The notes under the pieces: model-generated | What the model saw: the letters and a program-made list of their open reading frames with translations, nothing else | Told to the model about the DNA's origin: nothing | The model's database searches: none | In this document: positions 45,918-58,069 of the stretch, in pieces | Layout: each line of letters begins with the position of its first letter | How positions within the stretch are numbered: position 1 is the stretch's first letter | Translations under genes and position numbers: made by a program | DNA from: Bos javanicus | Taxonomy: Eukaryota > Chordata > Mammalia > Artiodactyla > Bovidae | Reading direction: 5' to 3' | Assembly (NCBI RefSeq): GCF_032452875.1 | Contig: NC_083878.1 | Location: forward strand, 53,450,878 to 53,514,877 | DNA length: 64,000 bases

Positions 45918-46084
45918 GCGCTGTGCTGTGCTGTGCCATGCTTAGTTGCTCAGTCATATCCGACTCTTTGTGATCCTATAGCCCACCAGGCTCCTCTGTC
46001 CCTGTGGATTCCCCAGGCAAGAATTCTGGGGTGGGATGCCATGCCCTCCTCCAGGGGATCTTCCCAACCCAGAGATAGAACCCA
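45918..46084 (-). mobile_element. Bov-tA SINE, antisense, partial
   Basis: Reversed tail with a 'gctgtgctgtgctgtgcc' start and body. The reversed head is truncated after 'cccagagatagaaccca'. Confidence 0.88.
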
Positions 46085-46094
46085 CTCAGCTCTG

Positions 46095-46209
46095 ACCCAG
46101 AGTTTCTGATTCAGGATTTCTGAGGTAGAGACTGAGAGTTTGCATTTCTAACAAGTTTCCAGGTGTTGCTGACATTTCTAGTCCAGGGACCACATTTGGA
46201 AAACAGCCG
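46095..46209. mobile_element. MER5-like hAT transposon relic
   Basis: 'tttgcatttctaacaagtttc', 'caggtgttgctgacattt' and 'gtccagggaccacatttgg' match the order of a MER5-type non-autonomous hAT element. Confidence 0.7.
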
Positions 46210-46793
46210 CTCTAGAACTCCAGACCCTGTTCTCATCCCTCACCCATATTCCTCATACTTACCTGACAAAATAGCTTGTGAACTCTGAGAATATCAGCCT
46301 CTTTCTTATAATTCTCAGGCAGAATTAAGAACAAACTTCTTTGATATAAGCTCTCAAACAATAAAGCCCAGTTTCTAGTTTCAGTCTCCTCCTAAAGTCC
46401 TTGATTCTATCCATCGTATATCATATATTAATACTACATGTTAACTAAACCAAACTGTTTTTGAATCTCCAGATCTTTTGCCCATTCTTCCTATTTTCTC
46501 CATGCATACTGATCCCTTTAGTTTGTATGACAAAGTGACTCTCAAGCATTGGTTTACATAGATGTCACTTTTCCTGCAAATCATTCTTTCCCTGAAAATA
46601 TTAGGCATTCATTTTCTATAGATTTTGCATTTACTTCTTTTAGGATACTTGTACAATTGCTTCCTTGCTTGTCTTTCTCTAGGAGGGGAATATATTTTCC
46701 TTGAGCACACAAAGGTGGATGGTTTAATGGTTAATACAGAGTTTCATAGCATTTTATATAAAACATGGCACATTTTTGGTTCTCTTTCTATAT
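46210..46793. other. Single-copy non-coding DNA
   Basis: Nothing recognised. Confidence 0.5.
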
Positions 46794-47010
46794 ATTGTTG
46801 TTGTTGTTTAGTTGCTAAGACGTGCCAGGCTCTTTGAGACCCCTTGGACTCTAGCCCTCCAGGCTTCTCTGTCCATGGAATTTCCCAGGCAAGAATACTA
46901 GAGTGGGTTCCCATTTCCTTCTGCAGGGAATCTTCCCAACCCAGGGGTCAAACCCTGGTCTCCTGCATTGGCAGGTGGGTTGTTTACTGCTGAGCCACCA
47001 AAGAGGCCTC
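46794..47010 (-). mobile_element. Bov-tA SINE, antisense
   Basis: Reversed tail ('ttgttgttgtttagttgc') to reversed head ('gctgagccaccaaagaggcc'). Imperfect flanks tctctttctatatat and tctctttatatatat suggest a TSD that later joined a microsatellite. Confidence 0.88.
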
Positions 47011-47011
47011 T

Positions 47012-47165
47012 CTTTATATATATGTATATACATATACATGTGTGTATATATGTATGTAAGTATACATACATATTTAAATAAATGATTCCTAATGTGTATA
47101 TATATGTATGTATATATATGTATACATACATATATGTATACATATATATTTAAATAAATGATTTA
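47012..47165. repeat. (TA)/(ATGT) low-complexity tract with repeated unit
   Basis: Alternating TA, TG and TATG repeats. The phrase tttaaataaatgatt recurs at the end of two repeat blocks and again beside them, so the tract has grown by block duplication. Confidence 0.85.
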
Positions 47166-48068
47166 AATAAATGATTCCTCCCTTATGACACTTCACCCTT
47201 AGTCTTCTCTGTGAGCCAGATTTTTCCTTTATTTCTGATGCTTCCTTTGTGCAACTTAAACTAACCAATCCATTACACTTGCCCTAGTTATAGAAGGCAG
47301 AATTTTTTTTTTCAAATCCTTGAAAATCCTGTTGGAAGTCTCAGCCTCATTCACTCTGTATAGAGTCAAGCTTACAACATGGCAATGCTTTTTAATAAGA
47401 ACAAAAGCAAACTTAACATATGATGTTTATTCTACTGCCTACTTTTTATGTGTTTGGAGAAATTGCTCACAATTAATTTCTCATGAATCTTCAAAACAAT
47501 TTTATCATGTGAGTACTATTATTAGTTCTGTATTACAGATGGAGGAACAGAGATATTAAGTATGTTTTTCAATATCATACAAATTTTAAATGATAATTGG
47601 TGATTGATTTTAGTTGAAACAGACTAGTTTCAGTATCCTGGATTTAAGTACTCTGCAAATATGTTCACATCCCCACACTTGTAGATTAATATTATTTCAC
47701 CTTTTGTAAGATCCCTAGAACAGTCATGCATTCTTAAATATAAAGTAGACTTTCCTTACAAAATAATTCATCTTACACTTTGTGAGAGAAGTAAGTTATC
47801 CAGATTGTACATTATAGTGTTTCTCAGTCTCAAGAAATTTTAATGGTGGCACAGATAAATCTGTGAGACAGGACTGAATCCATGACCCTTGGTTCTTGAG
47901 TAGAGTTTTAAATTTTGTTGTAGCAAAGGATAAGACATTCCCTTCTTTATTGACAGAACCCAAAAAATAAAGATTCTGAAATATTTCAGATAGATTTTAT
48001 GATTTAGAAGATTCTAGAAGTCATAATCAGATTTAAATGAGCCTTCTTAAGCCTTTTGTAGACAGTTA
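47166..48068. other. Single-copy DNA with MIR relic
   Basis: About 47460-47655 is an antisense MIR-like SINE ('actattattagttctgtat', 'acagatggaggaacagag'). The rest is unassigned. No gene. Confidence 0.6.
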
Positions 48069-48287
48069 CAATTTCACTGGTGGCTCAGTGGGTAAAGAAT
48101 CCACCTGAAATACAGCAGACGCAGGAGACCTGGGTTTGATCCCTGGGTTGGGAAGATCCTCTCAAGGAGGGCATAGAAACAGACTCCAGTATTTTTGCCT
48201 GGAGAATTCCATGGACAAAGGAGCCTGGCCGGCTACAGTGCATAGGATCACAAAGAGTTGGATACAACTGAAGTGACTGAGCATGCA
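48069..48287 (+). mobile_element. Bov-tA SINE
   Basis: Sense copy with 'cactggtggctcagtggg' head and tail 'gttggatacaactgaagtg', plus a short internal insertion (cagcagacg) near the anticodon-like loop. Confidence 0.9.
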
Positions 48288-48584
48288 CACACATAAATCA
48301 TAGACTAAATGAGTGCCATGGAGTAAAAGCTAGAATGAGAGGGTGCTTCTAGAATATAGGTGTTCTGATGGATAAGATTCTGCTCGAATGATGATCTTGG
48401 TTAGGAGATAGGGACTCATTAAGTTACCCAACAAACTATATTCCTTCACAGCAAAATTGGAGATCAACCTTACTTTATGTCTTTGTGATTATTTTACCAG
48501 ATCATTGTATATTTGTTATTTGTATTTTTCTCTTATACCAAATAACAAAGAGCCTGATACTATTATCTCATGATATTAAATTTC
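48288..48584. other. Single-copy spacer
   Basis: Nothing recognised. Confidence 0.45.
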
Positions 48585-48920
48585 TTTTAAGTGGAATCTA
48601 AAATGCAACTCGAACTTATTTACAAAACAGAAACAGACATAGAAAACAAAATTATGGTTACCAAAGGAGAAATGGGTTGGGAGAGGGATAAATTAGGAGT
48701 TTGGTATTAGCAGATTAAAACTACTATATATAAAATAGATAGACAATAAGGTCCTACTGTATAGCACATGGAACTATATTCAATATCCTGTAATATACCA
48801 TAATGGAAAAGAATACAAAAAACAGCATGTATACATATGTATAACTGAATCAATTGGCTGTACACCACAAACTAATACAACCTTATAAAAACTATACTTC
48901 AAACAACAACAAAAAAAATG
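48585..48920 (+). mobile_element. L1 3' UTR fragment, sense
   Basis: 'aagtggaatctaaaatgcaac', 'acagaaacagacatagaaaac', 'gtcctactgtatagcacatgg' and 'gtacaccacaaactaatac', then an A-rich end. It is the same class as 61367-61920 but more complete at the end. Confidence 0.82.
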
Positions 48921-49109
48921 TTGCAAGGACAAAAGAAAAAACGGTCACCTCTGTTCACTTAAACTATGAACCAGGACTTATCACAGATTTGTGTATCAGT
49001 AAGACTTAGTCTTAACCTTGAAGAGCTTAAAATCCAACAAAGAGGACATTAGGAGCTTTGATGTACCTTAATCCAGTAGGTCACCTGCTAGAGCCCAGAT
49101 CTAAATCAC

Positions 49110-49386
49110 CACTCCTGCTGCTGCTAAGTCACTTCAGTCGTGTCCGACTCTGTGCGATCCCATAGACAGAAACCCACCAGGCTCCCCCGTCCCTGGGATT
49201 CTCCAGGCAAGAACACTGGAGTGGGTTGCCATTTCCTTCTCCAATGCATGAAAGTGGAAAGTGAAAGTGAAGTCGCTCAGTCCTGTCTGACTCTTAGCGA
49301 CCCCATGGACTGCAGCCTACCAGGCTCCTCCATCCATGGGATTTTCCAGGCAAGAGTACTGGAGTGGGGTGCCATTGCCTTCTCCA
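49110..49386 (-). mobile_element. BOV-A2 SINE, antisense, with TSD
   Basis: Reversed (AGC)n tail (ctgctgctgc) and two monomers. The 8-base duplication taaatcac is at 49102-49109 and 49387-49394. Confidence 0.94.
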
Positions 49387-49407
49387 TAAATCACTGCAGT
49401 AAATGGC

Positions 49408-49722
49408 AATGAGCAAAGGGATCAAACCAGTCAACCCTAAAGGAAATCAACACTGAATATTTACTGGAGGGACCAGTACTAAAGCTGAAGCTCCAATACT
49501 GTGGCCACAAGGTGTGAAGAACTGACTCATTGGAAAAGACTCTGATGCTAGGAAAGATTGAGGCAGGAGAAGGGTGTGACAGAGGATGAGATGGTTGGAT
49601 GGCATCACCAAATCAATTGACATGATTTTGCGCAAACTCTGGGAGACAGTGAAGGACAGGGAACCCTACTGTGCTGCAGCCAGTGGGATCGCAGAGTTGG
49701 ACACGACTGAACAACTGAACAA
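49408..49722 (+). mobile_element. BovB 3' end, sense
   Basis: From 'aaccagtcaaccctaaagg' to 'gttggacacgactgaacaac'. Small deletions and a terminal 'gaacaacaac' instead of the usual terminal unit. Confidence 0.9.
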
Positions 49723-50327
49723 CAACAAATTTATAAAGGAGACTGACATGGATAAAACATGAAAATTGAATCAAGTGGTGTTATTGAGGAAAATGGAAGC
49801 CAGGAAGCGTCTGCAGAAGGTTAGACCTAGAAAGAGGAAGTGTGAAATACTGCTTAAAAGCCCAGGCTTTCCTTGTTTCAAATTCTAATTTACGTTCTTG
49901 CTATGTGATTTGTTGCAATTTGTTTAAATATTCTGAGCTTCATTTTCCTTACTAATAAAATGCAGAAGTGATGATTGCTGAGAAAACATGTGTGAATTAC
50001 TTAACAATATGCTCAATAGTTGATCATTACTATATTTTTATTATTATTTCTGCTGTTTGATGTGGAGAGAAAGAGGGACATTTATGAGAGAGATTATTGA
50101 TGAAAAATCAAAAATAATTCTTGCTAGTATATGGAGAGAGGGGCAAGAAAGAGATACTAAGGTCACTCTAAAATATTGATTCTGAGTAAAGGGAGAAAAA
50201 CCTCTTTAATAGAAATAAGAATCATAGTAATTCCTGCTCCCTAAACCATCTTCTGAGAATAGAACTGACAACAACAAAATGCAAAGAAGATTATTTGGAT
50301 TCAGCTTTCATTATCTCACTTTTAGGT
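49723..50327. other. Single-copy DNA with MIR relic
   Basis: About 49850-50050 is a sense MIR-like relic ('tctgagcttcattttcctta', 'ataaaatgcagaagtgatg'). No gene. Confidence 0.55.
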
Positions 50328-50412
50328 CCACCTAGGAGAGCCTCGTGGGCTGCCGTCTATGGGGTCGCACAGAGTCGGACACGACTGAAGCAACTTAGCA
50401 GCAGCAGCAGGC
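50328..50412 (+). mobile_element. BovA 3' part
   Basis: About 85 bases of a BovA/BOV-A2 end ('gggctgccgtctatggggtc', 'cggacacgactgaagc') with an (AGC)n tail. 5'-truncated. Confidence 0.85.
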
Positions 50413-51466
50413 AACACTGGCCTCATATAATTTTGGAGCAAGGGTGACATCAGGGCAAAAAGTTTATGCTTAAAAGTGACTGTTCTGAAGCCAAAGTCAT
50501 GACAACCAAGGAAGCCAAGAAAAAACATATGTGTTTATTTATTTATTCAAAATAAGTTTAATTCATAGTATTTATTTTTCTTCTTTTTTGTCCATTTTTA
50601 ACCAGTGATATTTCCAGATTTTTCAATTCCAACCTCAAAATATTCCTCCCGCAGTGTTATTTTGATTTATATATCCTAAAACATTAAGGGTTAGAGGCTC
50701 CTGACCATAACTTATTATGAACAGATAGTAACTTAGATAATGCTTAAAAAATTAAAAGCATAACCATGGAAACATTGTTTATGTCTTGAGAAAAAATAAT
50801 GAAATCAGTGTTTCAGTAATTTTATGACTGACTAAAAATCAAAAGATCCTTAACTTTGAGTAGTTTCAGCTTCCCTTAGCTAAAGGAAGGAAAGAAATGT
50901 TAGTCAACAAAAATTTTATTCTTTCCATAAATCTGGTGAACACACAGGAAGGTTTCCTGACAAAGCTTAAGCTTTCTTTCCTATGATTAAATGAGCTTGA
51001 TTATACAAGCTATTACTACAAATTAAAAAATTAAACTATAGTTACTCTCATTACACCAAGCAAAAATATGTTTTATAATAATACATATGTAAATAATTTT
51101 ATAAATATTTTGAAAAAGTCTTCTCAATAAAGTAGCACAGAGAGAACAGAAATTCTTTACTTAGTACATATCCATTTTGTGCCTGTCCAAGTAGTACTCA
51201 GGTCCTGGCAGACTAACCTTCCACTCTGGGAACCAGGGGTGGTGATTAGTTCACATTGTGACAGTATTTGAGTAGCAGATTTTCCTAGACAACTGCATTG
51301 AACACTGCAAATGTCTGCTGGGGGTCTTCCCTGAGTATCCCATGTGGAAGTCAAATCTTATAACTGTTATTTTTAATCCTGTGCTGTTTAGAAATCCAAG
51401 TCTTTATGTCTGTTCCCTTTCATCCCTTAAGCCAGTACTGTGAAGATGCTCGTCTCACACACAGCT
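50413..51466. other. Single-copy non-coding DNA
   Basis: About 1 kb with no recognised repeat or gene. Confidence 0.5.
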
Positions 51467-51477
51467 GAATGTCTATG

Positions 51478-51694
51478 TGAAAGTGAAAGTGAAATCATTC
51501 AGTCGTGTCCAACTCTTTGTGACACCGTGGACAATAGCCCACCAGGCTCCTCCGTCCATGGAATTCTCCCTGCAAGAATACTGGAGCGGGTTGCCATTTC
51601 CGTCTCCAGGGGATCTTCCCGACCCAGGGATCGAACCCAGGTCTCCTGCATTGCGGACAGACGTTTTAACCTCTGAGCCACCAGGGGGCCACTA
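51478..51694 (-). mobile_element. Bov-tA SINE, antisense, with TSD
   Basis: Well preserved. Reversed tail (gtgaaagtgaaagtgaaat) to reversed head. The 11-base duplication gaatgtctatg is at 51467-51477 and 51695-51705. Confidence 0.95.
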
Positions 51695-51705
51695 GAATGT
51701 CTATG

Positions 51706-52584
51706 CGCTGTATACTTACCTATTTACTCAAGTTCTTTCCTATGGACAGGTTCTTTATTTATAATATGTGCTTTGCTTTTTGTTTGTTTGATGGTTTGCT
51801 TTTTTTTATTGGGTTCTTGAGTCGGACCTTGATTGTCCCATCAATTTTTAACATTCCCAAACCTGAATCTTGCCCCTAGATTGCATGCCTTTTGGATTTT
51901 TTCCGTAGGTTCTTTCCCTAGGTTCAGATTGTTTAGACATGACACTTTTAAAGTGTATAAGAGCTACTCAGGCCCTTTATCAGAACTCATATTACCTCTC
52001 CCTTCAGCTAAATTTGGTTCCTTTACACTTTCTGGATGATATTCTGAGAGCCCAAGCAAAAGTGTATTGTCAGAATTTAACACCAGAAAATAGTTAGACA
52101 AAGATGACTCAACACTGCTTCATATAAATGAAATAGTATTTTTTTAATTTTCCAGTGTTAGATTTCCTGGAAACAGTCACATTAAGCAGCAAGTCACTGT
52201 TGATTCAAAGGAAACCAAAGATTACATATAAGGCTTTCTAGAAGCAACAATATTTGAAAATTAATATTGGATCTTAAATATGGATACTGTGAAGATTCTG
52301 ACAGGACTAGGGCCTTTCTGTTTGAAAGATATGGACTAATAGTATATATTGACTCCTTAAGAACCCATGAAATTGAGGACTTTAAGCAGGCACTTCTGGT
52401 CCAGATATTTTGGTAACTATATATTAAGCACAGAGAACAGAATTTCTGTGCAAATAGGGTGTGAATGTGTATGGCATGTACATAAATATCTTATGGAGGG
52501 AGTAAGCAAACATGCCCTAACAAGGATGAATACAATTTCACCAGGGATAAAATCTGTTAAATTTTAGAACTGTGCTTTTATTAT
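51706..52584. other. Single-copy non-coding DNA
   Basis: Nothing recognised. The 60- to 70-residue open frames here have no domain. Confidence 0.5.
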
Positions 52585-54493
52585 TAATGAAACTATGAGC
52601 CATGCTGTATAGGGTCACCTAAGACAGAAGGGTCGTAGTGGAGAGTTCTGATGAAACATGGTCCACTGGAGAGGGAATGGCAAACAAATTCAATATTCTT
52701 GCCTTGAGAACCCCATGAACAATATCAAAAATCAAAAAGATATGACACTGAAAGATGAACTCCCCAAGTTGATAGATGCCCAGTATACTTGGCTCTTGGA
52801 AAAAAGCCAAGAAATAGCTCAAGAAGAAATTAAGAGGTTATGCTAAAGTGAAACGATGCCCAATTGTGTTATGTGTCTACTGGTGAAAGTAAAGTCCTAT
52901 GCTGTAAAGAACAGTATTGCATAGGAACCTGGAATGTTAGGTCCATGAATCAAGGAAAATTGGAAATGACCAAACAGGAGAGGGCAAGAGTGAACATCAA
53001 CATTTTAAGAATCAATGAGCGAAAATGGACCGGAATGGATGAATTTAATTCAGATGACCCTTACATCTACTACTGTGAGCAAGAATCCTTTAGAAGAAAT
53101 GGAGTAGCCCTCATAGTCAACAAAAGAATCCAAAATGCAGTACTTGGGCCTAATCTCAAAAATAACAGAATGATATCTGTTCATTTCTGAGGCAAACCAT
53201 TCAGTATCTCAGTAATCCAAGTCTATGCCCCAACCACTAATGTCAAAGAAGGTGAAGTTGAATGGTTCTATGAATACCTACAAGACCTTTTAGAACTAAC
53301 ACCAAAAAAAATATGTCCTTTTCATCATAGGGGACTGCAATGCAAAAGTAGGAAGTCAAGAAACACCTGGAGTAACACACGAATTTGGCCTTGGGAGTAC
53401 AAAACAAAGCAGGTCAAAAGCTAACAGAGTTTTGCCAAGAGAACGCACTGGTGATAGCAAACACCATCTTCCAACAACACAAGAGATGACTCTGCACATG
53501 GATATCACCAGATGGTCAATACCAATATCAGATTGATTATATTCTCTGCATCTGAAGATGGAGAAGCTCCATAGAGTCAACAGAAACAAGACCGGGAGCT
53601 GACTGGCTCAGATCATGAAATGCTTATTGCAAAATTCGGACTTAAATTATAGAAAGTAGGGAAAATCTTTAGGTTATTTGGGTATGATCTAAATCAAATC
53701 CCTTACAATTATACACTGAAAGTGACAAATAGATTCAAGGGTTTAGATCTGATAGAGTGCCTGAGAAACTATGGATGCAGATTTAGAACATGGTACAGGA
53801 GGTGGCAATCAAAGCCATCCCCAGAAAAAGAAATGCACAAAGGAGGCCTTACAAATAGCTGTGAAGAGAAGAGAAGTGAGAGGTAAAGGAGAAAGGGAAA
53901 GATATACCCAACTGAACACAGAATTCCAAAGAATTACAAGGAGAGATAAGAAAGTCTTCTTAAGTGAACAATGCAAAGAAGTAGAGTGAAAAAATAGAAA
54001 GGGAAAGACTAGAGATATCTTCAAGAAAATTAGAGATATCAAAGGTCCATATAGTCAAAGCTAGGTTTTTCCAGTAGGCATGTGTGGATTTGAGAGTTGG
54101 ACCATAAAGAAGGCTGAGCTCTGAAGAATTTATGCTTTTGAACTGTGGTGTTGGAGAAGACTCTTGAGAGTCTCTTGGACTGCAAGGAGATCAAACCAGT
54201 AAATCCTAAAGGAAATCAGTCCTGAATATTCATTGGAAGGACTAATGCTGAGGCTGAAGCTCCAATACATTGGCCACTGATGCAAAGAACTGACTCATTA
54301 GAAAAAACCATGATACTGGGAAAGGTAGAAGGTAGTAGAAGAAGGGGATGACAGAGGATGAGATGATTGGATGATATCACCGACTCAATGGACATGAGTT
54401 TGAGCAAGCTCTGGGGAGCTGGTGAAGGAGAGGGAACCCTGTCCTGCTGCAGTCCATGGGTTGGCAAAGAGTCGGCCACAACTGAGCGACTGA
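52585..54493 (+). mobile_element. BovB LINE lacking its reverse transcriptase
   Basis: It starts in BovB 5' leader ('ccatgctgtatagggtcacc'). It has the endonuclease (GTWNVRSMNQGKLEM, 108-residue frame at 52864-53190; later GDCNAKVG, where the usual Trp of GDWN is Cys) and the start of the basic linker. At about 54041 it jumps directly to the C-terminal coding part ('aaggtccatatagtcaaagc') and continues to the 3' tail. Roughly 1.2-1.3 kb holding the RT is absent. Stops and frameshifts elsewhere mark it as old. No TSD found. Confidence 0.9.
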
Positions 54494-56536
54494 AAAACGG
54501 CCAGATAGCTTTACTTCTGAGCATTTTTGCTAATTGTTCTAATCTCAATAAACAATTTCAGAAATTTTAACATAGCATTATCTTAACTAATGTGAAACTT
54601 TCTTCATGGTTAAAATGCAGTTACTCATAAAGAACTTTATTTATACATTTAATTTCAGATTACTTTATAAACATAGGATTAACTTAGAGGAGAAGGGAGA
54701 AGAAAGTATAGGGCACTTGGTATCTTACATTTTTGAAGAAAGAGCAGGAGCAGAGGTAAAGAAAATTGAGCATTATATGTGATTTTGAATGAGACTCAAT
54801 CCCTCCTACCTCATTACCTGTCAAAAAAAAAAAAACTGTATTTTGGAAAACAAAATTACCAAATATCTATTTTTGTTTATTTTCCAACCATCATTTTCTT
54901 TTCTGTGTCCCCATGCCAAGATTCCAGGGTTAGCTTAATTTTTGTAACAGGCTCCCTGTTGTTTGAGTCAGTTCATTTTATTGTTGAATTACTCCAGTTT
55001 TAGAATATTGTTTATTAAATTAAGCTAAAATGTTGCTGTCTGTGTCTGATTCTTTCCTCTGAGGCAATTCACAACAAGTCAAATTACTATACTTGAGAGT
55101 TTTTGAAATAATTGTGGAACTGTCATGTTATCGCTAGATACTTTATTAATATTTTTCTGGGTTTATGACACTGAAATCTAGGTTGACAGATACTTTATCA
55201 GTATTTTAAAATCAGTTTATTATTTTGACATCATGTGGATATGACGTTATTGGGTTTTGACAATAAGGATTTTTCTTTCTTCAGAATTCCTGCCTAAAAG
55301 AAACATCACAATTTTAAAAAGAATTAAAATTTGAGTAGAGCCTTACATGCTATGGAATCATCAAGGGAAATGTTAGACTGGGTTTTTCAAAGATTTTGAA
55401 GATTATTGAATTGGAAAAAATAACATATGGTTAGAAAGTCCAAAGGGATAACTTTGTTTTTTGGCAACTGGAAAGGAGCATTCAAGGCTAAAATTAAAAA
55501 CTCTTTAATGTGGATTCTGCTTTCTAAAGATAGCTTAATCAACCATATTTTGTGGAAAACTTTTTCTTAGAAATAAGATGGTTTGTTTTGACTTAGGTTG
55601 CTGTTTTGTAAATCTTATGATTTTTCATGCTGTTTTTCATAGACCTGATTAAGTTTCACTCCTGCTTATTTTATGTATTTTATATTATGGGTTTTGGCAT
55701 AGTTATTGAAGAAGTAGAAATGATAGCAATCACTACACCAATAGAAGAATAGTTTTATAGATTAAACAATGGATATGTAAATGCTAACATATCTAGCAAT
55801 TTGCTATCAGAGCAAACAAATTTAGTCTAATCATTCTTTTAAACAGAGCTTGGCTCTGTGCTCTCATTGTTTATGGGTCATGTTTGTTTGTTTGCTTTCT
55901 AGGTGGATTATTCAAATGGTAAGCAAACAAACCAACAAAACCAATTTTTATACTCTCTGATCAAGTTTGGACCACTAGTCAAATAAAACTGTGTTGTGTT
56001 AGCAGAGAGAAAACAAATTTATAATTTTGTACCAGTGTGCATTTGATATTAAAAATCATTATTTAAAAACAAATGAGTCCATTCCAGACTTAGCTTGACC
56101 ACACATAAGATTTCTTTCCCAGGATTCTTTTTCCACAAACCTTCCACAACATTTTTTTTTTAATATCCATTCATATTTTGCCTTATGTTTTTTCTTCTTT
56201 CTCATGAGTGCATATCCATCATTTAACTGAATTTAGTATAACTTTGAAGTTTAAAGTACTCAAAATGGTTTTGGAAATTATTTTTTAGTTGACATACTAT
56301 GAAACATAATTATGGTTGAAAAGTTCATTCATAAACTTTTGTATATATCGTTTTCATTCACTTTTTCTTAATAATTAAGTTTAGATTAGTCATGAAAATT
56401 TTACAAGACTTTAAACAGTTAATCATCATCTTTAATTATTTTTCTTATTGATAGACTGTGTAACAGAGACAACATGAGCTGTTTTGACCTTTAGTAAGTC
56501 CGATAGAAGAAAAGTATTATATTTAATGCTGGTAAC
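54494..56536. other. Longest stretch without a recognised repeat
   Basis: About 2 kb, AT-rich, no repeat or gene recognised. The 74-residue open frame at 54779-55003 shows no domain. Around 55850-55980 GTTTGTTTG and CAAACAAACC phrases (forkhead-like) cluster on both strands. Confidence 0.5.
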
Positions 56537-56547
56537 TCTATGCCAGG

Positions 56548-56705
56548 GACAACAGAGGATGAGATGGCTGGAAGGCATCACCTACTCCATGGATGTGAGT
56601 TTGAACAAGCTCCAGGAGTTGGTGATGGACAGGGAAGCCTGATGTGCTGTAGTCCATGGAGTTGCAAAGAGTCAGACACGACTGAGCAACTGAACTGAAC
56701 TGAAT
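56548..56705 (+). mobile_element. BovB 3' tail with TSD
   Basis: The last 158 bases of BovB in sense. Perfect 11-base duplication tctatgccagg at 56537-56547 and 56706-56716. Confidence 0.95.
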
Positions 56706-56788
56706 TCTATGCCAGGTAAGAGTAATGTTTGAATCAAGAATATGAAGAATGTTTTTTCCATTTTCTATCAAACTAACTTTGAAAGGAT

Positions 56789-56961
56789 TTTATTTTTAAA
56801 CTTTACATAATTGTATTAGTTTTGCCAAATATCAAAATGAATCCGCCACATGTATACATGTGTTCCCCATCCTGAACCCTCCTCCCTCCTCCCTCTCCAT
56901 ACCATCCCTCTGGGTCGTCCCAGTGCTCTAGCCCCAAGCATCCAGTATCGTGCATTTATCC
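56789..56961 (-). mobile_element. L1-BT 3' UTR-only insertion with TSD
   Basis: About 173 bases of reversed ruminant L1 3' end. The 9-base duplication tgaaaggat is at 56780-56788 and 56962-56970. Confidence 0.93.
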
Positions 56962-57142
56962 TGAAAGGATCATCTTGATTTTGTTAAAAATGCCTAAAGA
57001 CACATGTGAAGTTAAGATTTCTCTTCAACAAATGACAAACAAGATTGTGCTGATTGACAGCATAGAAGAACATATTTTCAGTATCTAAAACAAATAAAAA
57101 TTAAAGTCTAAATTTTACAGTAGTTCCTAAAATTAATAGCAA

Positions 57143-58068
57143 GTTCAGTTCAGTTCAGTCTCTCAGTCATGTCTGACTCTTTGCGACTCCATAAAACACA
57201 GCAAACCAGGCCTCCCTGTCCATCACCAACTCCTGGAGCCCACCCAAACCCATGTCCATCGAGTCGGTGATGCCATACAACCATCTCATCCTCTGTCATC
57301 CCCTTCTTCTCCTGCCCTCAATCTTTCCCAGCATCACAATCTTTTAAAATGAGTCAGCTCTTCACATCAGGTGGCCAAAATATTGGAGTTTCAGCTTCAA
57401 CATCAGTCCTTCCAATGAACACTCAGGACTGATCTCCCTTAGGATGGACTGGTTGGATCTCCTTGCAGTCCAAGGGACTCTCAAGAGTCTTCTCCAACAC
57501 CACAGTTCAAAAGTATGAATTCTTCAGCGCTCAGCTTTCTTCACAGTCCAACTCTCACATCCATATATGACCAGTGGAAAAACCACAGCCTTGACTACAC
57601 GGACCTTTGTTGGCAAAGTAATGTCTCTGCTTTTCAATATGCTGTCTAGGCTGGTCATAACTCTCCTTGCAAGGAGTAAGTGTCTTTTAATTTCATGGCT
57701 GCAATCACCATCTGCAGCAATCTTGGAGCCCAGAAAAATAAAGTCAGCCACTGTTTCCTCATCTATCTGCCATGAAGTGATGGGAACGGATGCCATGATC
57801 TTAGCTTTCTGATGTTGTGCTTTAAGCCAACTTTTTCACTCTCCTCTTTCACTTTCATCAAGAGGCTCTTTAGTTCTTCTTCACTTTCTGCCATAAGGGT
57901 GGTGTCATCTGCATAGCTGAGCTTATGCATATTTCTCCCGGCAATCTTGATTTCAGCTTGTGCTTCTTCCAGCCCCGCATTGCTCATGATGAACTCTGCA
58001 TATAAGTTAAATAAATTATAAAGCCTTTAAGTACTCCTTTTCCTATTTGGAACCAGTCTGTTGTTTCA
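57143..58068 (-). mobile_element. BovB LINE, antisense half of a head-to-head pair
   Basis: Reversed BovB tail at the left edge ('ttcagttcagttcagt') through C-terminal sequence (MASVPITSWQIDEETV at 57524-57796) and RT with LSYADDTTLMAES near 57910, ending at 'ctgttgtttcatg' (58068). A small deletion lies near 58015. It abuts the 5' end of a sense BovB directly. Confidence 0.92.
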
Positions 58069-58069
58069 T

